Positions 32,130-39,385 of a stretch of 45,800 nt of DNA are shown here, piece after piece. Positions within the stretch are counted from its first letter, which is position 1, and every line of letters starts with the position of its first letter. A program made the position numbers and the translations under genes. The notes beneath the pieces are model-generated. The model saw only the letters and a program-made list of their open reading frames with translations, had not been told where the DNA came from and did not search any database. Origin of the DNA: a virus. The stretch lies in the IMG/VR virus record IMGVR_UViG_3300049483_000115, positions 1-45,800 of that record. One strand, 5' to 3'.

Positions 32130-32322
32130 CGTTCGTCTCCGGCGGGAAAGCGGCATTCGTAGTCCACACCACCGCGTCGTACTTGCCTATGAGCACGCCC
32201 CACGCATCGCGTAGACGCCACAAGAATGGGCCTGTCAGAGGCCGAGCCTTCACCCATGATCCATTCTTCATCCCGGCCTGCGGCCAGTCTCGGCTAACAA
32301 TCTGCTCCACTAAGTACGCCAT
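32119..32322 (-). CDS. small unknown protein
   Basis: 67 aa, ATG 32322 in a TGATG overlap with a strong GGAGGAG ribosome-binding site. Contains VKARPLTGPFLWRLRDAWGV and WTTNAAFPPET, resembling the small hypothetical proteins that bacteriophages carry in early regions. The function is unknown. Confidence 0.5.
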   Translation of the reverse strand: MAYLVEQIVSRDWPQAGMKNGSWVKARPLTGPFLWRLRDAWGVLIGKYDAVVWTTNAAFPPETNDGK

Positions 32323-32405
32323 CACTCCTCCTCCCTCAGCACGCGGACGCGCTGGCCAACCGAAAGAGGATTCAATGCTGCGTCGATCTTCCCGTCCACG
32401 CTCAT
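32322..32405 (-). CDS. 27-aa microprotein
   Basis: 27 aa, ATG 32405 in an ATGA overlap with the upstream gene and TGATG with the downstream one. The short sequence (DGKIDAALNPLSVGQRVRVL) ends in Glu. Supported only by the chain of stop/start overlaps and the lack of any gap; it may instead be a translated leader carrying the next gene's ribosome-binding site. Confidence 0.4.
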   Translation of the reverse strand: MSVDGKIDAALNPLSVGQRVRVLREEE

Positions 32406-33040
32406 TTCCCCTCTCCCCCGAGTTCGGCGGCGATGCGACGAAGGCCACATGCGTAGTCTTGGTGTATATACATTTCTACCACCGCTGCGATTCTCCGCAA
32501 TTCTTCCGCGTGCCGCTCGTTCGCCGCGCGGAGGGCGGCGAGTTCGGATTCCAAGGATGCGACGTGACCGAGCACCTTCGTGCGCTTCTCTCCATACCCG
32601 TGATCGGCCGGCTTCTCCATCGTCGCAGCCAGTTCCATCGCGTTGAGCAGGTACACGAACGATGGCGTCGGATTTTTTTCCTCCCCCTGCGCGGGCCCGG
32701 CGAAGCGGCGGGCGGCGGCAAGGGCACAATGACGCGCAATCGAATAAGCACTCATACCGGGCGCTTCGCGGACATACTTTTCGAACCACTCCGCAAACCC
32801 CTCCGGCTCCACTTCACGGGCGGGCGGGGATGGATTGTCCTCCGGTGGCGGCGAAGTCCGACCTCGGAATCGACGCGCCCCGCATTCGCATTCGTCATAC
32901 GACCAGCTAGCCAAGTGCCGCACGTAATTCTTTTGGTGATCGTGTTCTGCGTTGCCTCCGACCCACAACGGAGAATGCAGCGGGCACTCGGCATTAGTTC
33001 CGCACGGTTGACAGGTACATTCAACGAATGGCTCGCTCAT
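32402..33040 (-). CDS. Cys-cluster plus coiled-coil protein
   Basis: 212 aa, ATG 33040 behind GGAGGAGAGAG. The N-terminus has clustered Cys/His (CTCQPCGTNAECPLHSP, then CECGARRF) that may bind zinc. The middle is Pro-rich and the C-terminal third is a coiled coil (SLESELAALRAANERHAEEL). No family was recognised. Confidence 0.55.
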   Translation of the reverse strand: MSEPFVECTCQPCGTNAECPLHSPLWVGGNAEHDHQKNYVRHLASWSYDECECGARRFRGRTSPPPEDNPSPPAREVEPEGFAEWFEKYVREAPGMSAYSIARHCALAAARRFAGPAQGEEKNPTPSFVYLLNAMELAATMEKPADHGYGEKRTKVLGHVASLESELAALRAANERHAEELRRIAAVVEMYIHQDYACGLRRIAAELGGEGK

Positions 33041-33219
33041 CTCTCTCTCCTCCTCGCGCCCATGCGCTCGAAACCGAAAGCGACCGCGAACCGTTGCCAT
33101 CGGTTCCTAGATTCCGGCCTCGCCACTTGGACGATTGAGCGACCGGAGATCCCTGTGGCGACCAGGACTAACGCTCGCTTCCGGTTTCCAGCCCACGTTC
33201 TCGCGCCCGATGCTGCCAC
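33037..33219 (-). CDS. basic small protein, doubtful
   Basis: 60 aa from GTG 33219, whose first base is the last base of the preceding TAG; the stop overlaps the next ATG (ATGA). The protein is Arg-rich (RKRALVLVATGISGRSIVQV) and its last eight codons come from a repeated leader sequence. Coupled ends favour a gene, but the absence of a ribosome-binding site and the composition leave it uncertain. Confidence 0.35.
   Translation of the reverse strand: MAASGARTWAGNRKRALVLVATGISGRSIVQVARPESRNRWQRFAVAFGFERMGARRRER
33049..33069 (-). repeat. 21-bp leader repeat, copy 1
   Basis: On the minus strand reads GAGCGCATGGGCGCGAGGAG plus a final G. It places a GAGGAGG ribosome-binding site in front of the gene starting at 33040. 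The same 21 bases are found at 33597-33617 and, with one change, at 34168-34188. Confidence 0.8.
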
Positions 33220-33590
33220 TAGTCACGCGCCGACGGCGAGGGGGCGGCATTGTTCGCATCGACCCATCGGTAGAACTCAGCCAGACCGGGCCTGTCGACT
33301 CCAGTGCCGAGGTACGTCCATAGTCCGGTCTCTTCGTGGTAGCGCCGGACAATAGGAACCCACTTTTCATTGAGATTCAGATACGGGTATTTCCCTTCGG
33401 CGTTCTGTGCTTCGGAGCCCCACTTCAGTTGATACGGCGTCCCGCACTTGCGGCACATTCCCTCGCCGCTGTAGTCCGACCACTGGAACGACATCGGACA
33501 TGAGCCGCACGTCACGCACGTTTGTCCATGCGCTGACGGCTCGGCGTTCGCTTTCAGGTCGTAGTCGTGAAGGATTCCGTTCTTCGCCAT
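33219..33590 (-). CDS. zinc-ribbon protein, unknown
   Basis: 123 aa, ATG 33590 chosen for the GGAGG just upstream; an in-frame ATG at 33611 lies inside the repeated leader. Residues ~24-50 hold CVTCGSCPM and CRKCGTPY, a four-Cys ribbon. The C-terminal half is a mixed domain (KWVPIVRRYHEETGLWTYLG). The function is unknown. Confidence 0.6.
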   Translation of the reverse strand: MAKNGILHDYDLKANAEPSAHGQTCVTCGSCPMSFQWSDYSGEGMCRKCGTPYQLKWGSEAQNAEGKYPYLNLNEKWVPIVRRYHEETGLWTYLGTGVDRPGLAEFYRWVDANNAAPSPSARD

Positions 33591-33596
33591 TTCTTC

Positions 33597-33617
33597 CCTC
33601 CTCGCGCCCATGCGCTC
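33597..33617 (-). repeat. 21-bp leader repeat, copy 2
   Basis: Identical to copy 1, lying between the stop of the gene at 33617-34162 and ATG 33590. It supplies the ribosome-binding site of the zinc-ribbon gene. Confidence 0.8.
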
Positions 33618-34162
33618 TACTTCGTGGCGACTTTCACCTTTAGCGCGGCCATGATCTCGGCCAGCTTCACCTTCACTGTCTCTTGCAACCCGGCGGCAAG
33701 GATCTTGTTCGCGTCCCCGATGACCTGCTTCATCGCTTGCTCAATTTCATAGTGCAAATGCTGGTGAATCAGATGGGTAAGCCGCGTTTGCGTGCCGCTC
33801 CATCCATAGGAGTCCGAACCCCTCGGCCTGCCCTGGTAGTCAACCTTCTCGGTGATGTACTCCTCGGTGCGTTGGATTAGGTACTCACGGAAGGTCGGCG
33901 TTGGGGCGTTCTTGATCGGCTCGCCGTACTTGTTCGTCGGGCGCAGCACGAGCGTTTCGATCAACTCGCCCACGCGAGGCTCGACCTGGGTACGGCTGAT
34001 TTCCTCGATCTTTGCCAGCACGGCCTTCTGTGCCTTCTCGCGCACGCCGCTCTCGATGGTGCTCACTAGATCGCCTTCGCCGCTGTGTAGTTCTTCAACG
34101 ATCCTTTCGACAACCAACTCGGTCAACTTCTCGTTCGACAGTCCAAGATCCTTCAGTTCCAT
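33617..34162 (-). CDS. helical protein, unknown
   Basis: 181 aa, ATG 34162 after GGAGGGGAAC. Mostly helical and charged (SNEKLTELVVERIVEELHSG), with a central FREYLIQRTEEYITEKVDYQ and GRPRGSDSYGW and a C-terminal Lys/Ala-rich amphipathic helix (VKLAEIMAALKVKV). No known domain was recognised. It may be an oligomeric structural or DNA-associated early protein. Confidence 0.6.
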   Translation of the reverse strand: MELKDLGLSNEKLTELVVERIVEELHSGEGDLVSTIESGVREKAQKAVLAKIEEISRTQVEPRVGELIETLVLRPTNKYGEPIKNAPTPTFREYLIQRTEEYITEKVDYQGRPRGSDSYGWSGTQTRLTHLIHQHLHYEIEQAMKQVIGDANKILAAGLQETVKVKLAEIMAALKVKVATK

Positions 34163-34167
34163 GTTCC

Positions 34168-34188
34168 CCTCCTCGCGCCCGTGCGCTC
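34168..34188 (-). repeat. 21-bp leader repeat, copy 3
   Basis: Same as copies 1 and 2 but for one base (ATG of the leader is GTG here: GCGCACGGGCGCG on the minus strand). It sits just upstream of the gene starting at 34162. Confidence 0.75.
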
Positions 34189-34224
34189 GATGCTGCGGCT
34201 AAGAAGGCTTAGTCGGCGGACGGC

Positions 34225-34293
34225 TCATTTCGCCCTTGACCTATGAACTACCCCCGCCGGGGCGTCTTCGGCTGTGGCGAACTTCTCAGTCAC
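34225..34293 (-). CDS. possible 22-aa microprotein
   Basis: GTG 34293 to TGA 34225 (KFATAEDAPAGVVHRSRAK core). It overlaps the end of the preceding 29-codon ORF by 8 bases. The stop is followed by yet another ATGA. Weak: the only support is this chain of overlaps inside a 253-base stretch that is otherwise without genes. Confidence 0.2.
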   Translation of the reverse strand: MTEKFATAEDAPAGVVHRSRAK

Positions 34294-34375
34294 AGCATCC
34301 AACCCACGAACAGCGCGGCGGAAAGGAACCCGTGAGTCGGCACGGGCCGTATGTTCGCTCCCCACCGCCGCGCAT
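34286..34375 (-). CDS. possible 29-aa Cys-containing microprotein
   Basis: ATG 34375 with GGAG seven bases upstream. Product carries four cysteines (GPCRLTG...RCSWVGCCD). It fills part of the gap between the exported protein ending at 34416 and the gene starting at 34162. Without homologues this stays tentative. Confidence 0.25.
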   Translation of the reverse strand: MRGGGERTYGPCRLTGSFPPRCSWVGCCD

Positions 34376-34384
34376 CTTCAATCT

Positions 34385-34410
34385 CCGGGCCGACGCAAGC
34401 GCCGACCCGG
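34385..34410 (-). terminator. GC-rich hairpin downstream of exported-protein gene
   Basis: Arms of 12 bases (34385-34396, 34399-34410) a few bases after the stop at 34416. Two positions that mismatch on the plus strand become G-U pairs in minus-strand RNA, so the helix forms in the transcript of the early genes. No U-run follows, so it may be a processing or stability element rather than an intrinsic terminator. Confidence 0.45.
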
Positions 34411-34415
34411 ATCGG

Positions 34416-34871
34416 TCAGTGTTGTGTGCAGGTGACTGTTACCGATGTCCCTGGCCCGGTCGCGCACGTGATCTCGCAGCACGCCACGACCTGCCCGTCC
34501 ACGTTGCACGAGGTCAGCCGCTCGCCGGTCGCGCTACCCTGTAGGCCAGAGCACGCGCTGTCTGCCGTGTCCCTACAGTCCGAGATGTTGTCGTAGCACG
34601 CCGCAGACACCACGGGCGGACACGACCCGTTCTCGTCGCAGACGCCCCACACAGCGGTGCTCGACCATCGGATGACTTCGCCTCTCGCCGTGGTCTGCGT
34701 GCTGTGCGATGTCACCCGCAACGTAGCGTGCGGAAGTGTGTCGGACCCGTCTTGGATCAATCCCGGCCCGATGGGCTGGGTCCCGTCAGAGATTACGCTC
34801 GGCCCTCCAGCGAGACTCAGCCCGAGAGACGCTACCAATAGGACCAGGGTCATCAGCGATTTCCTCAGCAT
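34416..34871 (-). CDS. exported Cys-rich protein
   Basis: 151 aa, ATG 34871 with GGAGGT four bases upstream. Signal peptide LRKSLMTLVLLVASLGLSLA is clear. The mature part has ten cysteines in the C-terminal two-thirds (CDENGSCPP, SACYDNISDCRDTADSACSG, VACCEITCATG), suggesting a disulfide-bonded periplasmic or secreted protein. It shares its style with the gene at 34980-35288 (a CEITCATGPG end against CSVTCWVPMWG), and the two may be distant paralogues. Confidence 0.6.
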   Translation of the reverse strand: MLRKSLMTLVLLVASLGLSLAGGPSVISDGTQPIGPGLIQDGSDTLPHATLRVTSHSTQTTARGEVIRWSSTAVWGVCDENGSCPPVVSAACYDNISDCRDTADSACSGLQGSATGERLTSCNVDGQVVACCEITCATGPGTSVTVTCTQH

Positions 34872-34980
34872 CTCGACCTCCACGCGCCGCCTTTGCGGCG
34901 CATTCAGAACACGCATAGGTGCGAATGTCCAGCGGCCCGCCGCACCGTGGACAGATGAACGGAACCGGCCCGGTGTCCAT
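34786..34980 (-). CDS. zinc-ribbon small protein overlapping next gene
   Basis: 64 aa, ATG 34980 in a TGATG overlap. CPRCGGPLDIRTYACSEC is a clean zinc ribbon; the remaining 35 residues are acidic/basic and overlap the next gene by 86 bases in another frame. Either the overlap is real or the functional part is just the ribbon. Confidence 0.5.
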   Translation of the reverse strand: MDTGPVPFICPRCGGPLDIRTYACSECAAKAARGGRDAEEIADDPGPIGSVSRAESRWRAERNL

Positions 34981-35288
34981 CAGTCGCACGCGGCTTTCAC
35001 GGTGATGACGGGCATCCATCCCTGGCCCCACATAGGGACCCAGCACGTAACGGAACAGGAAACACCGACTCCGTTCGATGATGCGTAACTGACGATCACC
35101 GCGTTTTGCGGGCCGCACATACTCGAAGCCCATTGGTTGCAATCGTCTTCCGAGTCGCAAGCGTTGTGCGCGTCCTGTGGAACGTCCCGCACTTCGTAGC
35201 AGGTCACCCCGTCCTCTTCGCAGAGGATTGCGGCACCCGCGAAGCTGGGCGCGAATAGAATCAGTGCGATACATATGATTCGTTTCAT
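34980..35288 (-). CDS. exported Cys-rich small protein
   Basis: 102 aa, ATG 35288 with a strong GGAGGAA site. Signal peptide KRIICIALILFAPSFAGA, then eight cysteines (ILCEEDGVTCYE, NACDSEDDCNQWASSMCGP, VSCSVTCWVP, ending in C-D). Probably periplasmic and disulfide-bonded. One of several exported proteins in the early region. Confidence 0.6.
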   Translation of the reverse strand: MKRIICIALILFAPSFAGAAILCEEDGVTCYEVRDVPQDAHNACDSEDDCNQWASSMCGPQNAVIVSYASSNGVGVSCSVTCWVPMWGQGWMPVITVKAACD

Positions 35289-35296
35289 GGTTCCTC

Positions 35297-35683
35297 CTAA
35301 AACGACGGGCCGTCGCCCTTGGTTCGCGCGATGAACGATTCGATCTTGTTCGGCGGTGCAGGTTTGGAATACGGTGCGTTGATGTAGGCATTGACGTATT
35401 GCTTCCCGTTCTTGGAGTTGTGCTTTACTCGGATTTCGACTTCGGCACCGACGGCAACGGACATATCGCGCACGCCACCGGGCCACGCCAAACCGACCAT
35501 CTCGAATGCGGATTGCGTGGCCTTGGAAAACTCTCCTTCGAGGTCATGCTTGCACGTCACGGTATAGGTTTCGTCGCCGGATTTGAATTCGCATTCAAAC
35601 TCGGCAACGAGTTTTCCTTGATAACCCTCGACCAATTCCGCGCCGCGAACCGTAGCGATAAAGATCCCCTCCGGTGCCGTCAT
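35297..35683 (-). CDS. possible ssDNA-binding/recombination accessory protein
   Basis: 128 aa, ATG 35683 in an ATGA overlap with the exonuclease gene. The sequence (VEGYQGKLVAEFECEFKSG, VGLAWPGGVRDMSVAVGAEV, EIRVKHNSKNGKQYVNAYIN) follows the OB-like pattern of phage proteins encoded beside exonucleases and treated as ssDNA-binding (DUF669-type). Resemblance is by pattern only. Coupling to the nuclease fits a recombination module. Confidence 0.5.
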   Translation of the reverse strand: MTAPEGIFIATVRGAELVEGYQGKLVAEFECEFKSGDETYTVTCKHDLEGEFSKATQSAFEMVGLAWPGGVRDMSVAVGAEVEIRVKHNSKNGKQYVNAYINAPYSKPAPPNKIESFIARTKGDGPSF

Positions 35684-36429
35684 ACCTCGATCTCCTCTCC
35701 GTCAATTGTAAGGGTCAATTCGTCTTCGAAGATATCCAAATCCGCAAAGCCGTCCTGGTAGCCTGGGAAGTTACCGGAAGATTCGCAGACCAGGACCTGC
35801 TCGAGCAGCCCGCGCCACAGCCGGCGGCCAAGCGCGACCGCGGATTCGGTAAGGATGTACGGCTGGACGGCATACGGCGGCTTGGTTTCGACTCCGACTA
35901 GGATGCACCGTTTCGGACGCTGCCCGGTGCTCGCCTGGACCATCTCCGCGTACCAGTCGAGCTGTGCGTGCCAGCCCATGCGACGGGCGTGGCGCGGGAA
36001 TACTGCGAGCGATGCGTCGGCGGTGAACTTAAAATCCACGATATCGTCGTTGTGAACGTCTGGAGTCCCGGCAACGTCCACGTCGCAAATCTTCGTATGG
36101 ATGCGTTGCTCGACGGTTCCAAGTAGTAGCGTTCGAATGCGCTTGTCAGCGAGTACCGCGGCGACCATTTCGTCCGCGCGGCTGAATTCTTTCGAGGTGT
36201 AGATTTCCGAGTCCGCGTTTTTCGCTTCGTACTCTTTCCACGCATTGCCGCGGCGCTCGCCGTCGTACACAACAACCGGCTTGACGGTGCGCCCGCCGAG
36301 CAACCGCCAGTGAGCGAGTGCGCCGAGGCGCATCGCCGGAGTCATCGGCAACGGATTGTCCCGCGCGTATAGGTAGTGCTGCGGACTGCGTGCCATGTGC
36401 TTTAGTGTGGACCAGCGGATAGATTTCAC
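35680..36429 (-). CDS. PD-(D/E)XK exonuclease (RecE/Cas4-like)
   Basis: 249 aa from GTG 36429 (GTGA overlap with the preceding stop); an ATG at 36447 is the alternative. The start IRWSTLKHMARSPQHYLYAR is typical of this family, as is AMRLGALAHWRLL. Catalytic core: VAGTPDVHNDDIVDFKFTAD (D, then D-x-K), with GWHAQLDWYAEMV supplying the Q/Y helix. Such enzymes resect duplex ends for phage recombination, here with the possible ssDNA-binding partner encoded next. Confidence 0.8.
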   Translation of the reverse strand: MKSIRWSTLKHMARSPQHYLYARDNPLPMTPAMRLGALAHWRLLGGRTVKPVVVYDGERRGNAWKEYEAKNADSEIYTSKEFSRADEMVAAVLADKRIRTLLLGTVEQRIHTKICDVDVAGTPDVHNDDIVDFKFTADASLAVFPRHARRMGWHAQLDWYAEMVQASTGQRPKRCILVGVETKPPYAVQPYILTESAVALGRRLWRGLLEQVLVCESSGNFPGYQDGFADLDIFEDELTLTIDGEEIEV

Positions 36430-36723
36430 TTCCTCACCCGCACGCATTCGACTTGATCGCCGGCCATCTCGGTCATGGTCGGATAGAGGATGATTGTCTG
36501 GCCGATCCACTTCTCGGTGTCCGGGCCGAACTTCGCAGCGATGGTCTTGCAGGAACGCTTTCTCTTTGCCCTCGAAGTAGATAATCGGCTTCTTCGCCTT
36601 GCGACCGCCAGCGCCGGTAAGGTCACCGGCAACCACCTTGACGATCTTCACGGAGACGTCTTTCCCGCCGAGGTCGCACGCTGCGATGTAGTCACGGTCG
36701 AACATAAGTTGGTAGTGAGGCAT
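36426..36723 (-). pseudogene. frameshifted recombination-region gene
   Basis: Two parts in different frames. Part one, from ATG 36723 (GGGAGG upstream), has DRDYIAACDLGGKDVSVKIV and GGRKAKKPIIYFEGKEKAF. Part two, ending at TGA 36426, has CKTIAAKFGPDTEKWIGQTI and ILYPT...VECVRVRK. Together they match one common phage protein, where the two parts are joined by a short LNKTN-like link. The join near 36550-36556 lacks this link and shifts frame, as if about 14 bases were lost. The second part's stop still overlaps the exonuclease start. It could be a real lesion or an assembly error. Confidence 0.65.
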
Positions 36724-36725
36724 CT

Positions 36726-36986
36726 TCAGTGCCTCCCACAAGGCTGCCACGGCCCGCCGAATTCGCGGATGAGTTCCCGTGCAGCGTCAATGGTTGACTC
36801 GTCGAACAGTGCATCGGCCTTAGCCTCCGGGACGTACCAGCGGACGAGTTCGTTGGTGAGGATCGCTCGCACGTCGCCGACGATGCAATCGAAGCACGGC
36901 GGCACTTCCGCGGGCGGGTCAAGGCTGCGATCGGACGCGCGGCTGAGAGCGTCCATGCTGTCAGAGATTGCCTTGGCGTATCTCAT
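36726..36986 (-). CDS. small unknown protein
   Basis: 86 aa, ATG 36986 in an ATGA overlap. Mostly helical (YAKAISDSMDALSRASDRSL; IVGDVRAILTNELVRWYV) with a CFDC pair. The function is unknown. Confidence 0.55.
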   Translation of the reverse strand: MRYAKAISDSMDALSRASDRSLDPPAEVPPCFDCIVGDVRAILTNELVRWYVPEAKADALFDESTIDAARELIREFGGPWQPCGRH

Positions 36987-37126
36987 TTCCGAGGTCCTTT
37001 CTCCCGCGGCACGCGAGGGTGAATCTCCGCGAGCTTGGCCTTGAGCTTCTTAATGCAGTAGTCGAGGTCAACCCAGTCGAGCTTGTCAGCGGCCTCGAGA
37101 ATCAGTTTCATTTCGGGACTAAACAT
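36983..37126 (-). CDS. 47-aa protein
   Basis: ATG 37126 with GAGGAG eight bases upstream, stop in an ATGA overlap with the next gene, start overlapping the methyltransferase stop. The sequence (SPEMKLILEAADKLDWVDLD, then KKLKAKLAEI) is a well-formed pair of helices with basic tail. Function unknown, but signals at both ends make it convincing. Confidence 0.65.
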   Translation of the reverse strand: MFSPEMKLILEAADKLDWVDLDYCIKKLKAKLAEIHPRVPREKGPRK

Positions 37127-38015
37127 TTTCGGTCTCCTCTCTGTTAGGAAATAGTTTCATTTGTTGAGACTCGGCAATCAAGTAACGTGATGCTTGTTGG
37201 AAGTAGGTATCCTTTAGTTCCACTCCAACGAACCTTCGTCCGAGCTGCATGGAGCAGACACCTTCTGAACCAATCCCGGCGAACGGCGAGAGGACCGTAT
37301 CGCCCTCGTTACTCCATAGGACGATGGCCCGTCGAATCAATCCAAGTTGCAGCGGGCAGATGTGCCGCTCGTCTTTGTCGTCTTTCGCGCCAACGACGTT
37401 GAGCGTGTCGGTCTGTTGAATGTCCATCCAGACCGGGGACGCCCATTTCTGCCACTGGTCGAGCGGGAATGAATCCTTTGTATGCTCCACCGGCTCCGCG
37501 TTCTCCCCCGGCGCCCGGAACACGCAGACGTAATCCGCCATGCCCTGGCGGGAGCGAGTGGAGTCCTTGCGAAGCTGCTTGTAAAGCAGCCCGAGCGCCT
37601 TGGTACGGGTCATCTCAACGACTGGATCTTTCCAGACGGTGACGCGGGAGTGAAGGACGAATCCGGCGGCTTCGTGCATTCGAATGATATGTCCAGAAAA
37701 GTCTTTGATCCCGATAACTCCATCCTTCCATTTTGTGAACGGAAGGTCGGAGCAATGGACGGCTACTAGGCGACCGGGCATCATTACTCTGGCAAGTTGC
37801 TTACACAAAAACGAATACTGCTTCTCGAATTCGATGTCGTCTTCGCAGTTTCCCATATCGGCTGCTGCATCGGAATACACGAAGAGGTTTGAGAACGGTG
37901 GAGAGTAGATCGCAAACCCTATAGACGCGTCGGGAAGTTGGGAGATCACATCCACGCAATCGCCATGATACAGCGCGAAGCGATCGCCCTCGGTATGATT
38001 CAGGCACCGGATCAT
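37119..38015 (-). CDS. DNA methyltransferase (beta-class, N4-cytosine or N6-adenine)
   Basis: 298 aa, ATG 38015 in an ATGA overlap. Order of motifs is catalytic first: SIGFAIYSPPFSNLF (motif IV, SPPF), then target-binding middle, then TVLSPFAGIGSEGV (motif I, SAM) and RRFVGVELKDTYFQQA near the end, i.e. class beta. SPPF is compatible with N4-cytosine or N6-adenine methylation. It probably protects phage DNA from restriction; no cognate endonuclease was found. Confidence 0.85.
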   Translation of the reverse strand: MIRCLNHTEGDRFALYHGDCVDVISQLPDASIGFAIYSPPFSNLFVYSDAAADMGNCEDDIEFEKQYSFLCKQLARVMMPGRLVAVHCSDLPFTKWKDGVIGIKDFSGHIIRMHEAAGFVLHSRVTVWKDPVVEMTRTKALGLLYKQLRKDSTRSRQGMADYVCVFRAPGENAEPVEHTKDSFPLDQWQKWASPVWMDIQQTDTLNVVGAKDDKDERHICPLQLGLIRRAIVLWSNEGDTVLSPFAGIGSEGVCSMQLGRRFVGVELKDTYFQQASRYLIAESQQMKLFPNREETENV

Positions 38016-39385
38016 ATCCACCTCGGAAGTGGCGCAACGTGCTCCGGTTTATACGGGATGCGTTGCGCGGACGTTCGCCCCATCGCGCGGAGCATGGCAC
38101 CGGTCATAGCTCGTTTCATTCTGGAATGGTCGCCGGCTTTGCGATCAATTACACGGCCGATGTGTTCTTCTCCCGTAGCTACTACTAGGTGAACGTTTAC
38201 TGGTTTGGTCTGTCCGAATCGCCAGCATCGCCGCACGGCCTGGTACCAGGACTCGTAAGAGAACGAGCGGCCGACGAACACGACGTTCGAGCAGTGCTGC
38301 CAGTTCAGCCCGAATCCGCAAACAGACGGCTTCGTAACGAGCACGCGAACGGAACCGGAATCGAACGCAGCGATGGTGTCTTCCTTGCGGTCGGCGGTGA
38401 AGGAACCGCGTACCTCTGAAACATCATCATAACCAGATGCACATCGCATGAGCGCATCGGCCTCATAGTCTGTGTCGCACCAGATAATCCACGGTGACGT
38501 ATCGGCCAATGCGAGCGCCATCGCTACCTCGGCGCGGGCATCGGCAGTCTGTCGCTTGATATCGTGCATGGACGTGGCCGATACCGCGTCGTTCGCGAAT
38601 AGCATCCCGTCCATGCGGACGGTCGTTTCCACGCCGTGGCGATGGATCGTAAGCGGCGGAAGGTCGTACCCTGAAACAGAGTCGCCCAGGTCGCGCGGAT
38701 GTTCTGCCATGCGTGACCACGAGGCCATCCAGTTCCAGAATGCATCCGTCGCGTGTTTTTTTAATCGCCACGTCCCGGTGTTCGCAGAATCGTTAACGAA
38801 CCAGCGAATCAGCATTTCCGATTGCGTGAGAACGCCAAGAAACTCGGAATGCTGGCCCAGCTCCATGTGATCGTTCGGAGCCGGAGTCGCGGTTGCAGCC
38901 ATCCGCCACCGATGCGAGGCGAACGTGTCAATGAGCAGTCGCGTAGTCTTGCCGGTGAACGATTTCAGGATGGACGATTCGTCCAGGACAATCCCGCAAA
39001 AGACAGACGGAGTAAGCTTATCAAGTCTGTCGTAATTACAAATACAGATTTGAGCGTCTGCGTCTTCCTGCTCTCGGATCACCTTGGCGTCGTATCCCCA
39101 TCGGTGAGCTTCGCGTTCGATCTGGCGTGCCACAGCCAGCGGGGTGAGTAACAGGACCCTACCGCCTTCGTGATTGGCGACGTGCCGGGCCCACTCGAGT
39201 TCGCATGCAGTTTTGCCAAGTCCAGTGTCAAGGAACAATCCCCACGATCCAGCACGCAGCCCAAACGATACGCAGTCACGCTGAAACGGGAACAGGTAAC
39301 TCGACATGGGCGGAATGTCATCTAGCCCACGAGTCGGCGCGACAATAGCTTTCCGAGCCAGGAAGTCTAGATACTCCGTTCTCAT
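38012..39385 (-). CDS. SNF2-type SF2 helicase/translocase
   Basis: 457 aa, ATG 39385 in an ATGA overlap. Motifs: FPFQRDCVSFGL (Q-like), LFLDTGLGKTACELEWA (motif I), VLLLTPLAVARQIEREAHRW (Ia), IVLDESSILKSF (DESS in place of DEAH), MAATATPAPND (III), then VLVTKPSVCGFGLNWQHCSN and SYESWYQAVRRCWRFGQTKP (V, VI). The last is the SNF2 signature. Similar phage proteins are annotated as helicases of the replication region. Confidence 0.85.
   Translation of the reverse strand: MRTEYLDFLARKAIVAPTRGLDDIPPMSSYLFPFQRDCVSFGLRAGSWGLFLDTGLGKTACELEWARHVANHEGGRVLLLTPLAVARQIEREAHRWGYDAKVIREQEDADAQICICNYDRLDKLTPSVFCGIVLDESSILKSFTGKTTRLLIDTFASHRWRMAATATPAPNDHMELGQHSEFLGVLTQSEMLIRWFVNDSANTGTWRLKKHATDAFWNWMASWSRMAEHPRDLGDSVSGYDLPPLTIHRHGVETTVRMDGMLFANDAVSATSMHDIKRQTADARAEVAMALALADTSPWIIWCDTDYEADALMRCASGYDDVSEVRGSFTADRKEDTIAAFDSGSVRVLVTKPSVCGFGLNWQHCSNVVFVGRSFSYESWYQAVRRCWRFGQTKPVNVHLVVATGEEHIGRVIDRKAGDHSRMKRAMTGAMLRAMGRTSAQRIPYKPEHVAPLPRWI

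Noticed and set aside
37119-38015. Complete restriction-modification system
   Set aside because: Only the methyltransferase is seen; the adjacent SNF2-type helicase lacks a nuclease domain and no restriction endonuclease was recognised.
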